Assembly (NCBI GenBank): GCA_900556585.1
Contig: USPD01000015.1
Location: forward strand, 1 to 26,750
Source of the DNA: an uncultured Eggerthella sp.
GTDB taxonomy: Bacteria; Actinomycetota; Coriobacteriia; Coriobacteriales; Eggerthellaceae
DNA: 26,750 nucleotides
Direction of reading: 5' to 3'
Positions within the stretch are counted from its first letter, which is position 1. The number at the start of each line of letters is the position of its first letter. The notes under the pieces were generated by a model. It worked only from the letters and a program-made list of their open reading frames with translations, searched no databases and was not told the origin of the DNA. Both the position numbers and the translations under genes were made by a program. Positions 1 to 7,740 of this stretch are shown here, piece by piece.

Positions 1-505
1 AAGTGGTTTAGAGGCGTAAAGAAGTAGCGCTATTTTCTTGGAAGCGTATATATTAAGCATTTTCAGAAATAATTTTGAGCATATAGAGGGCCTCAAGAGG
101 CTCACAGTTCAATATTGATAGAGAAACTTAATTAAATTCTTACAATTAAAGAATAACAATAGCAACTAATTTTCAGCATATAACTGGTCTTATAAATAAG
201 ATTAATCTAACAAGAACAATTTAATATACGCTCATTAGATTTTTCTTATGAAATGTATCAATATCTAAATACATAAGCCATGCGCATCTTTTGCTTGTGG
301 AAGCAAAAGATGCACCCTTAAAAATGGTAAGAAATCTTGCTTGCATACTTTTGGGGATAGTTATTTGTAAGCACAAGCGAATGGTTGGCATGCAATAAAG
401 AGGGGAAATAATTGCCTGCCAACTAGAAGCGACAGGATGTTTGCGCAAAAAGATAGTTCACGTAATAGTCTTGTCGCTAGACTCACAAGGAGAAAAAGGG
501 GACTC
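1..505. other. AT-rich region upstream of the oxidoreductase gene
   Basis: No convincing gene is visible here. The first 27 bases stay open in frame 1 and end at a TAG (25-27), so they could be the last codons of an upstream gene, but nine codons are too few to judge. The stretch from about 30 to 240 is very AT-rich and unstructured. The only clear element is the perfect inverted repeat at 284-313. A minus-strand frame over 221-448 has no recognisable domain and is treated as chance. The promoter of the next gene must lie here, but I could not choose a hexamer pair with confidence. Confidence 0.5.
284..313. repeat. Perfect 13-bp inverted repeat with 4-nt loop
   Basis: GCATCTTTTGCTT (284-296) is followed by GTGG and the exact reverse complement AAGCAAAAGATGC (301-313). 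Neither strand has a run of T directly after the stem, so it is not a standard intrinsic terminator. It lies about 190 bases before the start of the oxidoreductase gene. It could be an operator, an mRNA leader hairpin, or the end structure of an upstream transcript. Confidence 0.7.
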
Positions 506-1549
506 ATGGAACCGGTTAAGTTAGCGGTCTTGGGATTAAATCAAGGCGCGAAAATCGTCCGCGATGCTTTAAAGCACGACGAAGTAGAACTTGTTGCAGT
601 GGCCGGGTTTGGAGAACAGGCGGAATCTATCGCAAGCGAATTGGGGTTAAAGCGCTACGAAGATTACCGTCTGTTATTGCGTCAGGAGCAGCTTGACGCC
701 GTAGCTATAGCGCTTCCAAACGGACTGCATGTTGAAGCAGTTGAAGAAGCACTAGCAGCAGGAATTCGCAATATCTTGCTTGAAAAGCCTATAGCGAATA
801 CTGTTGAGGAAACTCAGCATATTATTGATATTTGCAAAGAGGCAAAAGCAACTTTATTAATTGGCCATCATCGCCGCAGCTCTCCTCGATATTTATTCCT
901 GCGAAAACTTATTGCATCAGGGCGTCTAGGTAAAATTATTGGTCTTCAAAGCAGCTTTGCTATTGCAAAACCTTATGCGTATTTTGATGTGGAATGGCGT
1001 GTAAAAAAAGGTGGAGGACCTCTTCTCATTAACGCTGTCCATGATTTTGACGATCTTAATTATTTAACGGGAATGAAGCCTGTTCGTGTATATGCTGCGG
1101 CTCGTGATACTATTCGTGGAAACGAAGTAGAAGATTCTGTTTCGGTGGTAGTGGAATACGAAGGTGGCGCTACTGCAACATATTTTGTAAGTGACGGAAC
1201 GCCCGGGCCGTGGAGCTACGATTTGGCGGCAGAAGAAAACCTAAGTTATGGTCTATGTAATGATGAAAATTCATTACGTATTTTTGGCACGAAAGCATCG
1301 TTCGGTTTTCCTCATATGGATCTGTATTACTACGACGAAGGTCATTACGGATGGAATGAGCCATTATTGAAGGAGCATTTCGATTGCGAAATTAATGATC
1401 CTATGGCAGCGGAATTGGATCACTTTATTGATTTGTGTCGTGGGCGTGAAACGAAGCCTCGTTGTACAGGTGAAGATGCACTTGAAACGTTGCGTTTGAT
1501 AATTGGTATCCAAAAATCAGCAGAAACAAAACAGGTGGTTGATTTGTAG
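506..1549 (+). CDS. Gfo/Idh/MocA family NAD(P)-dependent oxidoreductase
   Basis: The product has 347 residues, the usual length for this family of NAD(P)-dependent sugar, inositol and related dehydrogenases. Residues 1-120 form a Rossmann domain. The nucleotide loop is GLNQGA instead of a classic GxGxxG. The EKP motif is at 93-95, and its lysine normally takes part in catalysis. The HDFDD segment at about 179-183 sits where the family has its catalytic histidine. The start is set at the ATG at 506, because the protein there begins directly with the Rossmann strand (MEPVKLAVLG) and AAGGAG and AAGGGG lie just upstream. An in-frame ATG at 437 would add 23 uncharged-by-family residues without support. 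The substrate cannot be told from sequence. The LysR-type gene downstream on the same strand may be its regulator. No clear terminator follows. Confidence 0.88.
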   Translation: MEPVKLAVLGLNQGAKIVRDALKHDEVELVAVAGFGEQAESIASELGLKRYEDYRLLLRQEQLDAVAIALPNGLHVEAVEEALAAGIRNILLEKPIANTVEETQHIIDICKEAKATLLIGHHRRSSPRYLFLRKLIASGRLGKIIGLQSSFAIAKPYAYFDVEWRVKKGGGPLLINAVHDFDDLNYLTGMKPVRVYAAARDTIRGNEVEDSVSVVVEYEGGATATYFVSDGTPGPWSYDLAAEENLSYGLCNDENSLRIFGTKASFGFPHMDLYYYDEGHYGWNEPLLKEHFDCEINDPMAAELDHFIDLCRGRETKPRCTGEDALETLRLIIGIQKSAETKQVVDL

Positions 1550-1753
1550 CATTCGCAGGTAAATTAAAATGTGTAGATACGAATTGGTATAGATGATTTT
1601 TTGCAGATAGCCAATATATAAGCCAAAGTATGTGGCTGATAGAAAAAGCATTTACGGCACTTGCGTTCGTTAAAGCGTGGGTGCCCTTTGTTTTGTTATA
1701 TAAGGTAAAAGTGCTGGTAAACGATGTATTTTATGAGAGCTTTTAGTGCTTCA

Positions 1754-1775
1754 TTTACGGTAGAAACTTTGTAAA
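1754..1775. promoter_or_regulatory. TTTACGGT word with dyad, upstream of the LysR gene
   Basis: TTTAC (1754-1758, within TTTACGGT) is mirrored by GTAAA (1771-1775), giving an interrupted dyad of the size bound by dimeric regulators. It lies about 60 bases before the LysR-type start, a common place for an autoregulatory site. A related TTTACGG occurs at 1651-1657. The same word recurs in other intergenic regions of the window. Assignment to the adjacent LysR protein is inference. Confidence 0.35.
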
Positions 1776-1832
1776 TAACATGATCTCCCTTATTGTGTAA
1801 GAGGGTTTCTTGTTAAACGAAAGAGAATAGAC

Positions 1833-2753
1833 ATGAGAGTTGAAGACTTGCGCTATTTTGAGCATTTGTCAAAGGTGCTGAACTATACGCGGGCATCGAA
1901 GGATTTACATATTTCGCAGCCCACTTTATCGCTTGCAGTAAAGCGTCTTGAGGACGAATGGGGTGTGCAACTGCTCGAACGCAATCGCGCAACAGTGGAG
2001 CTTACTGAAATAGGACGCGATATTGTCGAGTGCATTTCAAGCGCTCTCTATGATTTGGATAGAGCTGAAACGCTAGCAAAAGAATCTTTAGGTACAGAAA
2101 ACTCTGTTATTAATCTGGGAACGATTCATGCCATGCAAGGAAAGTTTTGGTCTCAAGCTTTGTTTGATTTTAGGAGCCAAAGCTCATTTGATCCTACTAT
2201 CAACGTAACGCAGGCGTATTCACGTGAATTGTTACGTCGATTGCGGGCAGGACAGCTTGATGTTGCAATTTGTAGTCGTGTGGGAGATATGAAAGGTCTT
2301 CAATACAATTTATGCTGGTCGCAATCGCTCGTATTGGGCGTAAATCGCAATCATCCTTTTGCGCAGAAAAAGAACATCTCGCTTTTAGAACTAAAAGATA
2401 TGGAATTGCTTTCTTATAATCCGAATTCTCCCGTTACGAAAAGCCTTCGCACGTTAGCGGAAAACTATGATTTGAATGTTCATTATTCATATGACGATGA
2501 AATCACTCTGTCGTCAATTGTTGCGGCTGATGCTTCGCAGGTGGCACTCTTTTGTTACTCCTTTTTGATTAGTGCTTTTGACGATGTGGTTTGTATTCCT
2601 ATTCGCGAAGCGCCGGTAGATTTTCATAAAACGTATATAGTGTGTCGCGATGAAAGCCGCAGACCACGTGTTGTCCAGGAATTTATTGACTTTATGAGTT
2701 CGTATAGGTTTCCTGTTTTGCTGGATTATGGACGCGGACAAAATAAGCAATAG
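1833..2753 (+). CDS. LysR family transcriptional regulator
   Basis: This is a 306-residue protein of typical LysR-type length. Residues 1-60 are the winged helix-turn-helix, with the hallmark segment ISQPTLSLAVKRLEDEWG followed by LLERN. A linker helix follows, then a periplasmic-binding-protein-like effector domain from about residue 90 to 295. Such proteins act as tetramers in the cytoplasm and switch nearby genes when a small molecule binds. The targets could be the oxidoreductase upstream, the glutamine synthetase downstream, or its own promoter, where a TTTACGGT dyad is present. The ribosome binding site is weak (AAAGAGA). The gene is on the same strand as both neighbours, unlike the divergent layout usual for LysR genes, which makes the target harder to guess. 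Confidence 0.9.
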   Translation: MRVEDLRYFEHLSKVLNYTRASKDLHISQPTLSLAVKRLEDEWGVQLLERNRATVELTEIGRDIVECISSALYDLDRAETLAKESLGTENSVINLGTIHAMQGKFWSQALFDFRSQSSFDPTINVTQAYSRELLRRLRAGQLDVAICSRVGDMKGLQYNLCWSQSLVLGVNRNHPFAQKKNISLLELKDMELLSYNPNSPVTKSLRTLAENYDLNVHYSYDDEITLSSIVAADASQVALFCYSFLISAFDDVVCIPIREAPVDFHKTYIVCRDESRRPRVVQEFIDFMSSYRFPVLLDYGRGQNKQ

Positions 2754-3120
2754 GGAAATTGCCTAAGAGGTATATAAGGGCTGCATAAGAAATTGTGCAA
2801 GGGTTGTAAATGGTTGAGCGAGAGCTGTGTGAAAGTTGAGCAAGGGGTCATATAAGGGCAATTTGGCACGCAGACCTCTGTATGTATGCAGATAAACGAG
2901 TATTTTGCGCTCTGTAACTCACTCTGTAACATTATGTGACAGCTTGGAAACAGAGGCGTTTCACGTAAGAAAACTTCTTGAAACAAATGCCCGTTACGGT
3001 AAATACGTCAAAAAGAGATTCAAGGGTGTTGGGGAAGTTGGTCAGAGTTATGGCACAATAATAAATTGAATCTCGAATGTAAGGCTGCAAATTAGCAGCG
3101 TGAACCTTTAAGGAGAAGAG
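2754..3120. other. Leader region of the glutamine synthetase gene
   Basis: No gene is visible in these 367 bases. The first 100 bases hold loose repeats: ATATAAGGGC occurs twice, at about 2771 and 2852, and GTTGAGC-type words occur at about 2813 and 2837, echoing the repeat field at 20100-20345. GTTACGGTAAA at 2993-3003 is a member of the recurrent TTTACGG family. A possible but weak promoter is TTGGTC (3038-3043), 17 bases, ATAAAT (3061-3066). AAGGAG (3110-3115) is a good ribosome binding site 5 bases before the ATG at 3121. No terminator for the LysR gene is apparent. Confidence 0.45.
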
Positions 3121-5211
3121 ATGGCCCACGTTCAAGAAATTTATGGATCGATGGTCTTCAACGAGCACGTAATGAAGGAGCGTCTTCCTAAGGAAACGTA
3201 TAAGAGTCTGGTAAAGACTGTACGTGAGGGCAAACCTTTAGACATTGAAGTGGCAAATGTCGTAGCTCATGCTATGAAAGAGTGGGCAATTGAGCGCGGC
3301 GCAACGCACTACACTCACTGGTTCCAGCCTTTGACCGGTATTACTTCCGAAAAGCACGATAGCTTTTTGGATCCAGTGGGAGACGGTACGGCAATCATGA
3401 CGTTTTCCGGAAAGGAATTAGTCCAAGGCGAACCTGATGCATCAAGTTTTCCTTCTGGCGGCTTGCGTGCAACCTTTGAAGCTCGTGGTTATACCACTTG
3501 GGATCCAACCTCATTTGCTTTTATCAAAGATGAAGTTCTTTGCATTCCTACTGCATTTTGCTCCTACACAGGAGAAGCATTGGATAAGAAAACGCCTTTG
3601 CTCCGTTCTATGAATGCGGTTGATAAAGAAGCACAGCGTGTATTGAAGTACTTTGGCGAAGATGGTCATCGTGTTACTACCACTGTTGGTGCTGAACAGG
3701 AATACTTCTTGATTTCTGAAAAAGACTATGTTCAGCGTCAGGACCTCATCATGACGGGTCGCACCTTGTTCGGTGCGCCTCCTTCGAAGGGTCAGGAGCT
3801 CGAAGAGCATTACTTTGGTGCAATTCGTCCAACTGTTAATAACTTCATGAAGGAAGTTGACGATGACTTATGGGCACTTGGTGTTTCTGCGAAGACGAAG
3901 CATAACGAAGTTGCTCCTGCTCAGCACGAATTAGCTCCTTTGTTTACAAACTCTAATCGTGCAATTGATGAGAATCTGTTAACTATGGAAAAAATGCGTC
4001 TGGATGCATCGCATCATGGCTTGGTTTGTTTGACGCATGAAAAGCCTTTTGAGGGCATTAACGGCTCTGGCAAGCACAACAACTGGTCGCTTTCTTACGG
4101 CAAAGTTAACCTGCTTGATCCAGGTGATGATCCAATGGATAACTTGCGCTTCTTGGTATTCCTTACTTGTGTTGTAGAAGCAGTAGATGAATATCAGGAA
4201 CTGTTGCGCATGTCGGTTGCATCGGCTGGTAATGACCATCGTCTTGGTGCAAACGAAGCACCTCCTGCAATCATCTCTATGTTCTTGGGTGATGAACTAG
4301 GTGCAATTGTGGACTCTTTGATTTCTGGCAAGGAATATCATTCTGCTGAAGCAGTAGCGATGGATCTTGGCGTTGCGGTTTTGCCTAAGTTCCTGAAGGA
4401 CAATACTGATCGTAATCGTACAAGCCCCTTTGCTTTTACGGGTAACAAGTTTGAGTTCCGCATGCCTGGTTCTGGTGTGAACCTGTCAGACTGCAATATG
4501 ATTCTAAACACAGCAATGGCTAAAAGCTTGAAAGACTTTGCTGATGCAATGGGTGACGTATCAGGTGCCGAATTCGAAAAGAAGGCCATTAAGTACATCA
4601 AGCAAACTCTTACCGACCATCAACGTATTATCTTCAATGGCAATGGTTATTCCGAAGAATGGGAAAAAGAAGCTCAACGTCGTGGCTTAGCAAATCATCG
4701 TACTACCGCCGACGCACTTCCTTGCTTAATCTCTCAGAAGTCTATTGATCTGTTTGAAGAGTTTGGTGTTCTTAACGAAGCTGAGGTTCGTAGCCGTTAT
4801 GAAGTAAAACTTGAAAAGTATAACAAGCTGCTTAACATAGAAGCTCGCGTAATGATTCGTATGGCTCGCCGTACTTACTTGCCAGCAATTAGTGATTACA
4901 TGGCTGATTTGGCAAGCAACATTACTACGGTTAAGTCTGCTTTATCTGGTGCGGATATGACTGAGCATGAAAAGCTGCTTAACATTATTCTCAATGGATT
5001 TAATCGTGCGGCAGAATGCGTTCGTGAATTGGTAAAGCTTCATGATGCAACAGAGGCAATTGAGGATCCGCAAGAGCAGGCAAATGCTTATGCATGCAAG
5101 GTTATTCCTGCTATGGAAGCACTTCGTAAGGAAATTGATGATCTTGAATGCGTTGTAGAGCGTGGCTACTGGCCGGTTCCTACTTACAATGACATTTTGT
5201 TCTACGCATAA
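3121..5211 (+). CDS. glnN: Glutamine synthetase type III
   Basis: This 696-residue protein has the length and motifs of type III glutamine synthetase (GlnN), which makes glutamine from glutamate, ammonia and ATP as a large cytoplasmic dodecamer. It is much longer than type I enzymes. Visible signatures are the N-terminal SFPSGGLRATFEARGYTTWD block, GAEQEYF with its metal-binding glutamates at about residue 190, HNEVAPAQHE, and the nucleotide/ammonia region EKPFEGINGSGKHNNWS. NRTSPFAFTGNKFEFRMPGS completes the active site. The C-terminal third is the helical extension of this class. The ATG at 3121 has AAGGAG 5 bases upstream. A hairpin after the stop marks the end of a monocistronic unit. The type III class lacks the adenylylation loop of type I enzymes, so control is probably transcriptional. 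The leader and the upstream LysR gene are candidates. Confidence 0.96.
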   Translation: MAHVQEIYGSMVFNEHVMKERLPKETYKSLVKTVREGKPLDIEVANVVAHAMKEWAIERGATHYTHWFQPLTGITSEKHDSFLDPVGDGTAIMTFSGKELVQGEPDASSFPSGGLRATFEARGYTTWDPTSFAFIKDEVLCIPTAFCSYTGEALDKKTPLLRSMNAVDKEAQRVLKYFGEDGHRVTTTVGAEQEYFLISEKDYVQRQDLIMTGRTLFGAPPSKGQELEEHYFGAIRPTVNNFMKEVDDDLWALGVSAKTKHNEVAPAQHELAPLFTNSNRAIDENLLTMEKMRLDASHHGLVCLTHEKPFEGINGSGKHNNWSLSYGKVNLLDPGDDPMDNLRFLVFLTCVVEAVDEYQELLRMSVASAGNDHRLGANEAPPAIISMFLGDELGAIVDSLISGKEYHSAEAVAMDLGVAVLPKFLKDNTDRNRTSPFAFTGNKFEFRMPGSGVNLSDCNMILNTAMAKSLKDFADAMGDVSGAEFEKKAIKYIKQTLTDHQRIIFNGNGYSEEWEKEAQRRGLANHRTTADALPCLISQKSIDLFEEFGVLNEAEVRSRYEVKLEKYNKLLNIEARVMIRMARRTYLPAISDYMADLASNITTVKSALSGADMTEHEKLLNIILNGFNRAAECVRELVKLHDATEAIEDPQEQANAYACKVIPAMEALRKEIDDLECVVERGYWPVPTYNDILFYA

Positions 5212-5244
5212 GATAAATACTTTTTGGTTCAACTAATAAAGTTT

Positions 5245-5278
5245 AAGGCGTCCTTTTAGGGCGCCTTATTGCTGTTTT
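5245..5278 (+). terminator. Intrinsic terminator after glnN
   Basis: A 9-bp stem, AAGGCGTCC (5245-5253) with GGGCGCCTT (5259-5267), holds one G-T pair and a TTTTA loop. The tail is only moderately T-rich (ATTGCTGTTTT). It lies 33 bases after the glnN stop. Confidence 0.7.
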
Positions 5279-5676
5279 GCCCGAAAAAACTTGTTTTTGA
5301 AGGGCTTTCATATCATGGCAAATAATTTTAATTGAGAGGGTATTTGTGACGGCATCTCAACGATAGCGAGAATTCTTACTTTTTGGCAGTGATTGTTTCA
5401 ATAAGTAGGGATGTTTATGGGCGTAAATCAAAGAATGCTTCTAAGCTATCCTGATCGTTTAAATTATGCGAATGTTTCGTAACGGACAGGTAATGCTTTC
5501 TTGGGGATACTAACTAACGTGTTAGCAATTTGATTTAATTGAACTATTACAATAGCTAAGTAGTCGCATAGAAGAAGATGCACTATTGTAGTGTCTGCTT
5601 TATTTGCTATGAGTAATTAAAATGTGCCTTTATTACTAGTGCATCGTGTTTTAAAGGCCTCAGGAGGGATATTATA
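5279..5676. other. Intergenic region before the alarmone synthetase gene
   Basis: No convincing gene is seen. A 23-codon frame at 5411-5482 has no good ribosome binding site and no known relatives that I recognise. CTAAC-GT-GTTAG at 5514-5525 is a small dyad that could be an operator. AGGAGG at 5662-5667 is a strong ribosome binding site 9 bases before the ATG at 5677. I could not pick a promoter with confidence. Confidence 0.4.
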
Positions 5677-6486
5677 ATGAAGCGGGAAGAGTTAACCGCT
5701 GAACAGAAACAACAGTTAGCTGATCATTTTCAGCTTTTTGAAAAAGCCAGTAAGTCATTATTTAAGAAATACGAAGCCGCTATTCGCGAAATGAAAACGC
5801 GTTTTGAAATTCTTGATGCTGACCTTGAGTATCGCTTTAATCGCAATCCAATTCATCATATGGAATCGCGTCTGAAAACGCCCAAAAGCGTCTATGAAAA
5901 GTTGCAACGCTACGATGTACCCATTACGTTGCAGTCTGTTGAGGAACGTATTTTAGACGTGGCGGGCATGCGTGTTATTGTGTCTTATATTGATGATGTG
6001 TATGCCATGGTCAAAGTGCTTTCTATGCAGGACGACCTAAAAATTGTTAAGGTGAAAGACTATATTGCTAAACCAAAACCTAATGGATATCGCAGTTTGC
6101 ACGTTATCGTAAAGGTGCCAGTGTATTTCCTTGATCGCAAACAGTACGTTCCTGTAGAAATTCAGTTCCGTACTATTGCCATGGATTTTTGGGCATCGCT
6201 TGAACATACTTTGAAGTACAAGCAGGATGTTCAGCTTGAAGGCATTGATATGTTTGATGAATTGAAAGACTGTTCTGACATTATTCAGGATGTGGAACGA
6301 CGCATGCAAATTCTTATGCATGCGGTGCAAACAACCGATGTTGAAGAGGCTGCTCGAAAACGCAGGGCGCAGCTTGAAGAACAAGAAGCTCGTGTTGCTC
6401 AGGCACAGCAATCTCAGCAATCACAGCAGGCTGATTCGTCAGTTGAAAAAAAGCCAGCATTTCGTGTTGTAGAAGCAAGTAAGTAG
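5677..6486 (+). CDS. Small alarmone synthetase, RelA/SpoT synthetase domain (RelQ-like)
   Basis: The 269-residue product contains only the RelA/SpoT synthetase fold. It lacks the HD hydrolase, TGS and ACT domains of long RelA/SpoT proteins. It therefore matches small alarmone synthetases such as YjbM/RelQ and YwaC/RelP, which transfer pyrophosphate from ATP to GDP or GTP in the cytosol. Matching segments are RFNRNPIHHMESRLKTPKSV near residue 55-75, ERILDVAGMRVIV, and YIAKPKPNGYRSLH with the substrate-binding Gly-Tyr-Arg-Ser-Leu-His. VEIQFRTIAMDFWASLEHTL follows at about 160-180. The last 40 residues are glutamine-, alanine- and charge-rich, a helical or disordered tail that goes beyond the core. 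Its own strong AGGAGG site and the terminator after it suggest a single-gene unit. Confidence 0.92.
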   Translation: MKREELTAEQKQQLADHFQLFEKASKSLFKKYEAAIREMKTRFEILDADLEYRFNRNPIHHMESRLKTPKSVYEKLQRYDVPITLQSVEERILDVAGMRVIVSYIDDVYAMVKVLSMQDDLKIVKVKDYIAKPKPNGYRSLHVIVKVPVYFLDRKQYVPVEIQFRTIAMDFWASLEHTLKYKQDVQLEGIDMFDELKDCSDIIQDVERRMQILMHAVQTTDVEEAARKRRAQLEEQEARVAQAQQSQQSQQADSSVEKKPAFRVVEASK

Positions 6487-6522
6487 GCGGCTTCGTTTCC
6501 GATTTTATGTAAGTTCGTTTTC

Positions 6523-6548
6523 ATGCCAGGCATTCGCCTGGCATTTTT
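6523..6548 (+). terminator. Intrinsic terminator after the alarmone synthetase gene
   Basis: ATGCCAGGC (6523-6531) pairs perfectly with GCCTGGCAT (6536-6544) around an ATTC loop and is followed by TTTT. This is a textbook rho-independent terminator, 36 bases after the stop. Confidence 0.92.
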
Positions 6549-6605
6549 GTTTATGCGGTATTTTTCTTTAGGCCATCTGGGACGTATTATTTGTAGCTGT
6601 AACCA

Positions 6606-6630
6606 TTTACGGAGTACAGAGATCCGTAAA
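6606..6630. promoter_or_regulatory. Dyad TTTACGGA/TCCGTAAA upstream of ilvE
   Basis: TTTACGGA (6606-6613) and its exact reverse complement TCCGTAAA (6623-6630) are separated by 9 bases. The arms are centred two helical turns apart at most, as expected for a dimeric regulator. The element ends about 20 bases before the predicted -35 hexamer, where activators often bind. The TTTACGG half-site is shared with several other intergenic regions in the window. Confidence 0.5.
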
Positions 6631-6651
6631 CATTGCAAATTTGTTTCATTA

Positions 6652-6680
6652 TTTTCCACTCCATTTAGTTGGAGTAGAAT
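6652..6680 (+). promoter_or_regulatory. Predicted ilvE promoter with internal dyad
   Basis: TAGAAT (6675-6680) is a good -10 hexamer. The matching -35 at 17 bases is TTTTCC (6652-6657), which is weak. The spacer is almost exactly filled by the dyad ACTCCA-TTTAGT-TGGAGT (6658-6675). An operator in that position would let a repressor or a MerR-like activator control the promoter. The start of ilvE is 38 bases after the -10. Confidence 0.45.
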
Positions 6681-6718
6681 ACGATTCTTGAAAAGCAATA
6701 AGAGCGAAAGGACATATC

Positions 6719-7642
6719 ATGGCGGATGTGGAAGCTGTGGATTACATCTGGAAGAATGGCGAAGCTATTCCTTGGGAACAGGCTACAACGCATGTATTAA
6801 CTCATGCTTTGCACTATGGTTCTGCGGTATTTGAGGGTATTCGTTGCTATCACAATACTGACACTGATGAAGCAGTTATTTTCCGTTTGCGCGACCATAT
6901 GGAGCGCTTGCATCGCAGCGCAAAGATTGCCATGATGGATCTTCCTTATTCTGTAGATGAACTCTGTCAGGCAACCGTTGACATCATTAAGAAGAACAAC
7001 ATTAAGTCCTGCTACATTCGTCCTTTAGCCTACTATGGTTATGGTCAAATGGGTGTAGATCCTACGGGTGCTCCAGTTGACGTAATCATTGCTGTATGGC
7101 CTTGGGATGCTTATCTTGGTGAAGAAGCTCTACAAAACGGCATCAAGGTAGGTATTTCTTCTTGGCGTCAGCGCTCCTTTAACGCTATTCCTCCTGCAGT
7201 TAAGTCTTCGGCTTCGTATATGAATTCAATTCTCGCAAAGCGCGAAGCAACTGCGCATGGCTACAGTGAAGCAATTATGCTCAATGAAGAGGGTCGTGTT
7301 TGTGAAGGTACGGGCGAAAATATCTTTGTAGTTCGCAATGGCATTCTATCTACGCCCCCACTGTCTGATGGTTTGTTGGAAGGCATCACGCGCGACACTA
7401 TTCTTACTATTGCAACCGATATGGACATTCCCGCAATTGAGGAATCCCTTACCCGCGCCGATTTGTACATTGCAGACGAAGCTTTCATGACTGGTTCTGC
7501 AGCGGAACTTACTCCTATCAATAGCATTGATGACCGAGTAATTGGCAAGCGCGGTCCTATCACCGAACAGCTTCAGAAGCGCTACTTCGACGTTGCATAC
7601 GGCAAGGTGCCTGAGTACGAAGATTGGATTACCCGCTTCTAA
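6719..7642 (+). CDS. ilvE: Branched-chain amino acid aminotransferase
   Basis: This 307-residue fold-type IV PLP enzyme transfers the amino group between glutamate and the 2-oxo acids of leucine, isoleucine and valine in the cytosol. The N-terminal YIWKNGEAIPW and HALHYGSAVFEGIRCY blocks are typical of IlvE. Lys162, in VKSSASYMNS, is the expected Schiff-base lysine. EGTGENIFVV (about 196-205) holds the conserved glutamates that bind the cofactor and substrate, and the C-terminal TGSAAELTPI segment binds phosphate. The residues after the lysine are SSAS where many homologues have xGxN or GGN, a mild variation. The ATG at 6719 follows GAAAGGA. The upstream region holds two dyads around a -10 TAGAAT, so regulated transcription is likely. 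cimA follows after a terminator hairpin. Confidence 0.95.
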   Translation: MADVEAVDYIWKNGEAIPWEQATTHVLTHALHYGSAVFEGIRCYHNTDTDEAVIFRLRDHMERLHRSAKIAMMDLPYSVDELCQATVDIIKKNNIKSCYIRPLAYYGYGQMGVDPTGAPVDVIIAVWPWDAYLGEEALQNGIKVGISSWRQRSFNAIPPAVKSSASYMNSILAKREATAHGYSEAIMLNEEGRVCEGTGENIFVVRNGILSTPPLSDGLLEGITRDTILTIATDMDIPAIEESLTRADLYIADEAFMTGSAAELTPINSIDDRVIGKRGPITEQLQKRYFDVAYGKVPEYEDWITRF

Positions 7643-7687
7643 GAAACGAATCCCTGTCTGTTTGATTAGGGCAGAGGCAGTTAATGC

Positions 7688-7717
7688 AAGAGCCTCGATA
7701 GTATCGAGGCTCTTTTT
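7688..7717 (+). terminator. Strong intrinsic terminator between ilvE and cimA
   Basis: AAGAGCCTCGAT (7688-7699) pairs with ATCGAGGCTCT(T) (7703-7714) around a 3-base loop, followed by a T run to 7717. Only 23 bases separate it from the cimA ATG at 7741, leaving no room for a separate promoter after it. cimA must therefore depend on read-through, on a promoter inside or before the hairpin, or on control of this terminator. Confidence 0.9.
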
Positions 7718-7740
7718 GTATCTCGTTGAAAAGAGAAATC

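Noticed and set aside
221..448. 75-codon minus-strand frame over the 13-bp inverted repeat
   Set aside because: No ribosome binding site or known family, and it lies in AT-rich sequence with a strong palindrome inside.
5411..5482. 23-codon frame in the gap before the alarmone synthetase gene
   Set aside because: The purine-rich stretch before it touches the ATG, so there is no usable ribosome binding site, and it resembles no peptide I know.
6523..6834. 103-codon + strand frame overlapping the ilvE start
   Set aside because: It begins inside a terminator hairpin and runs out of frame into ilvE, which has clear family motifs.
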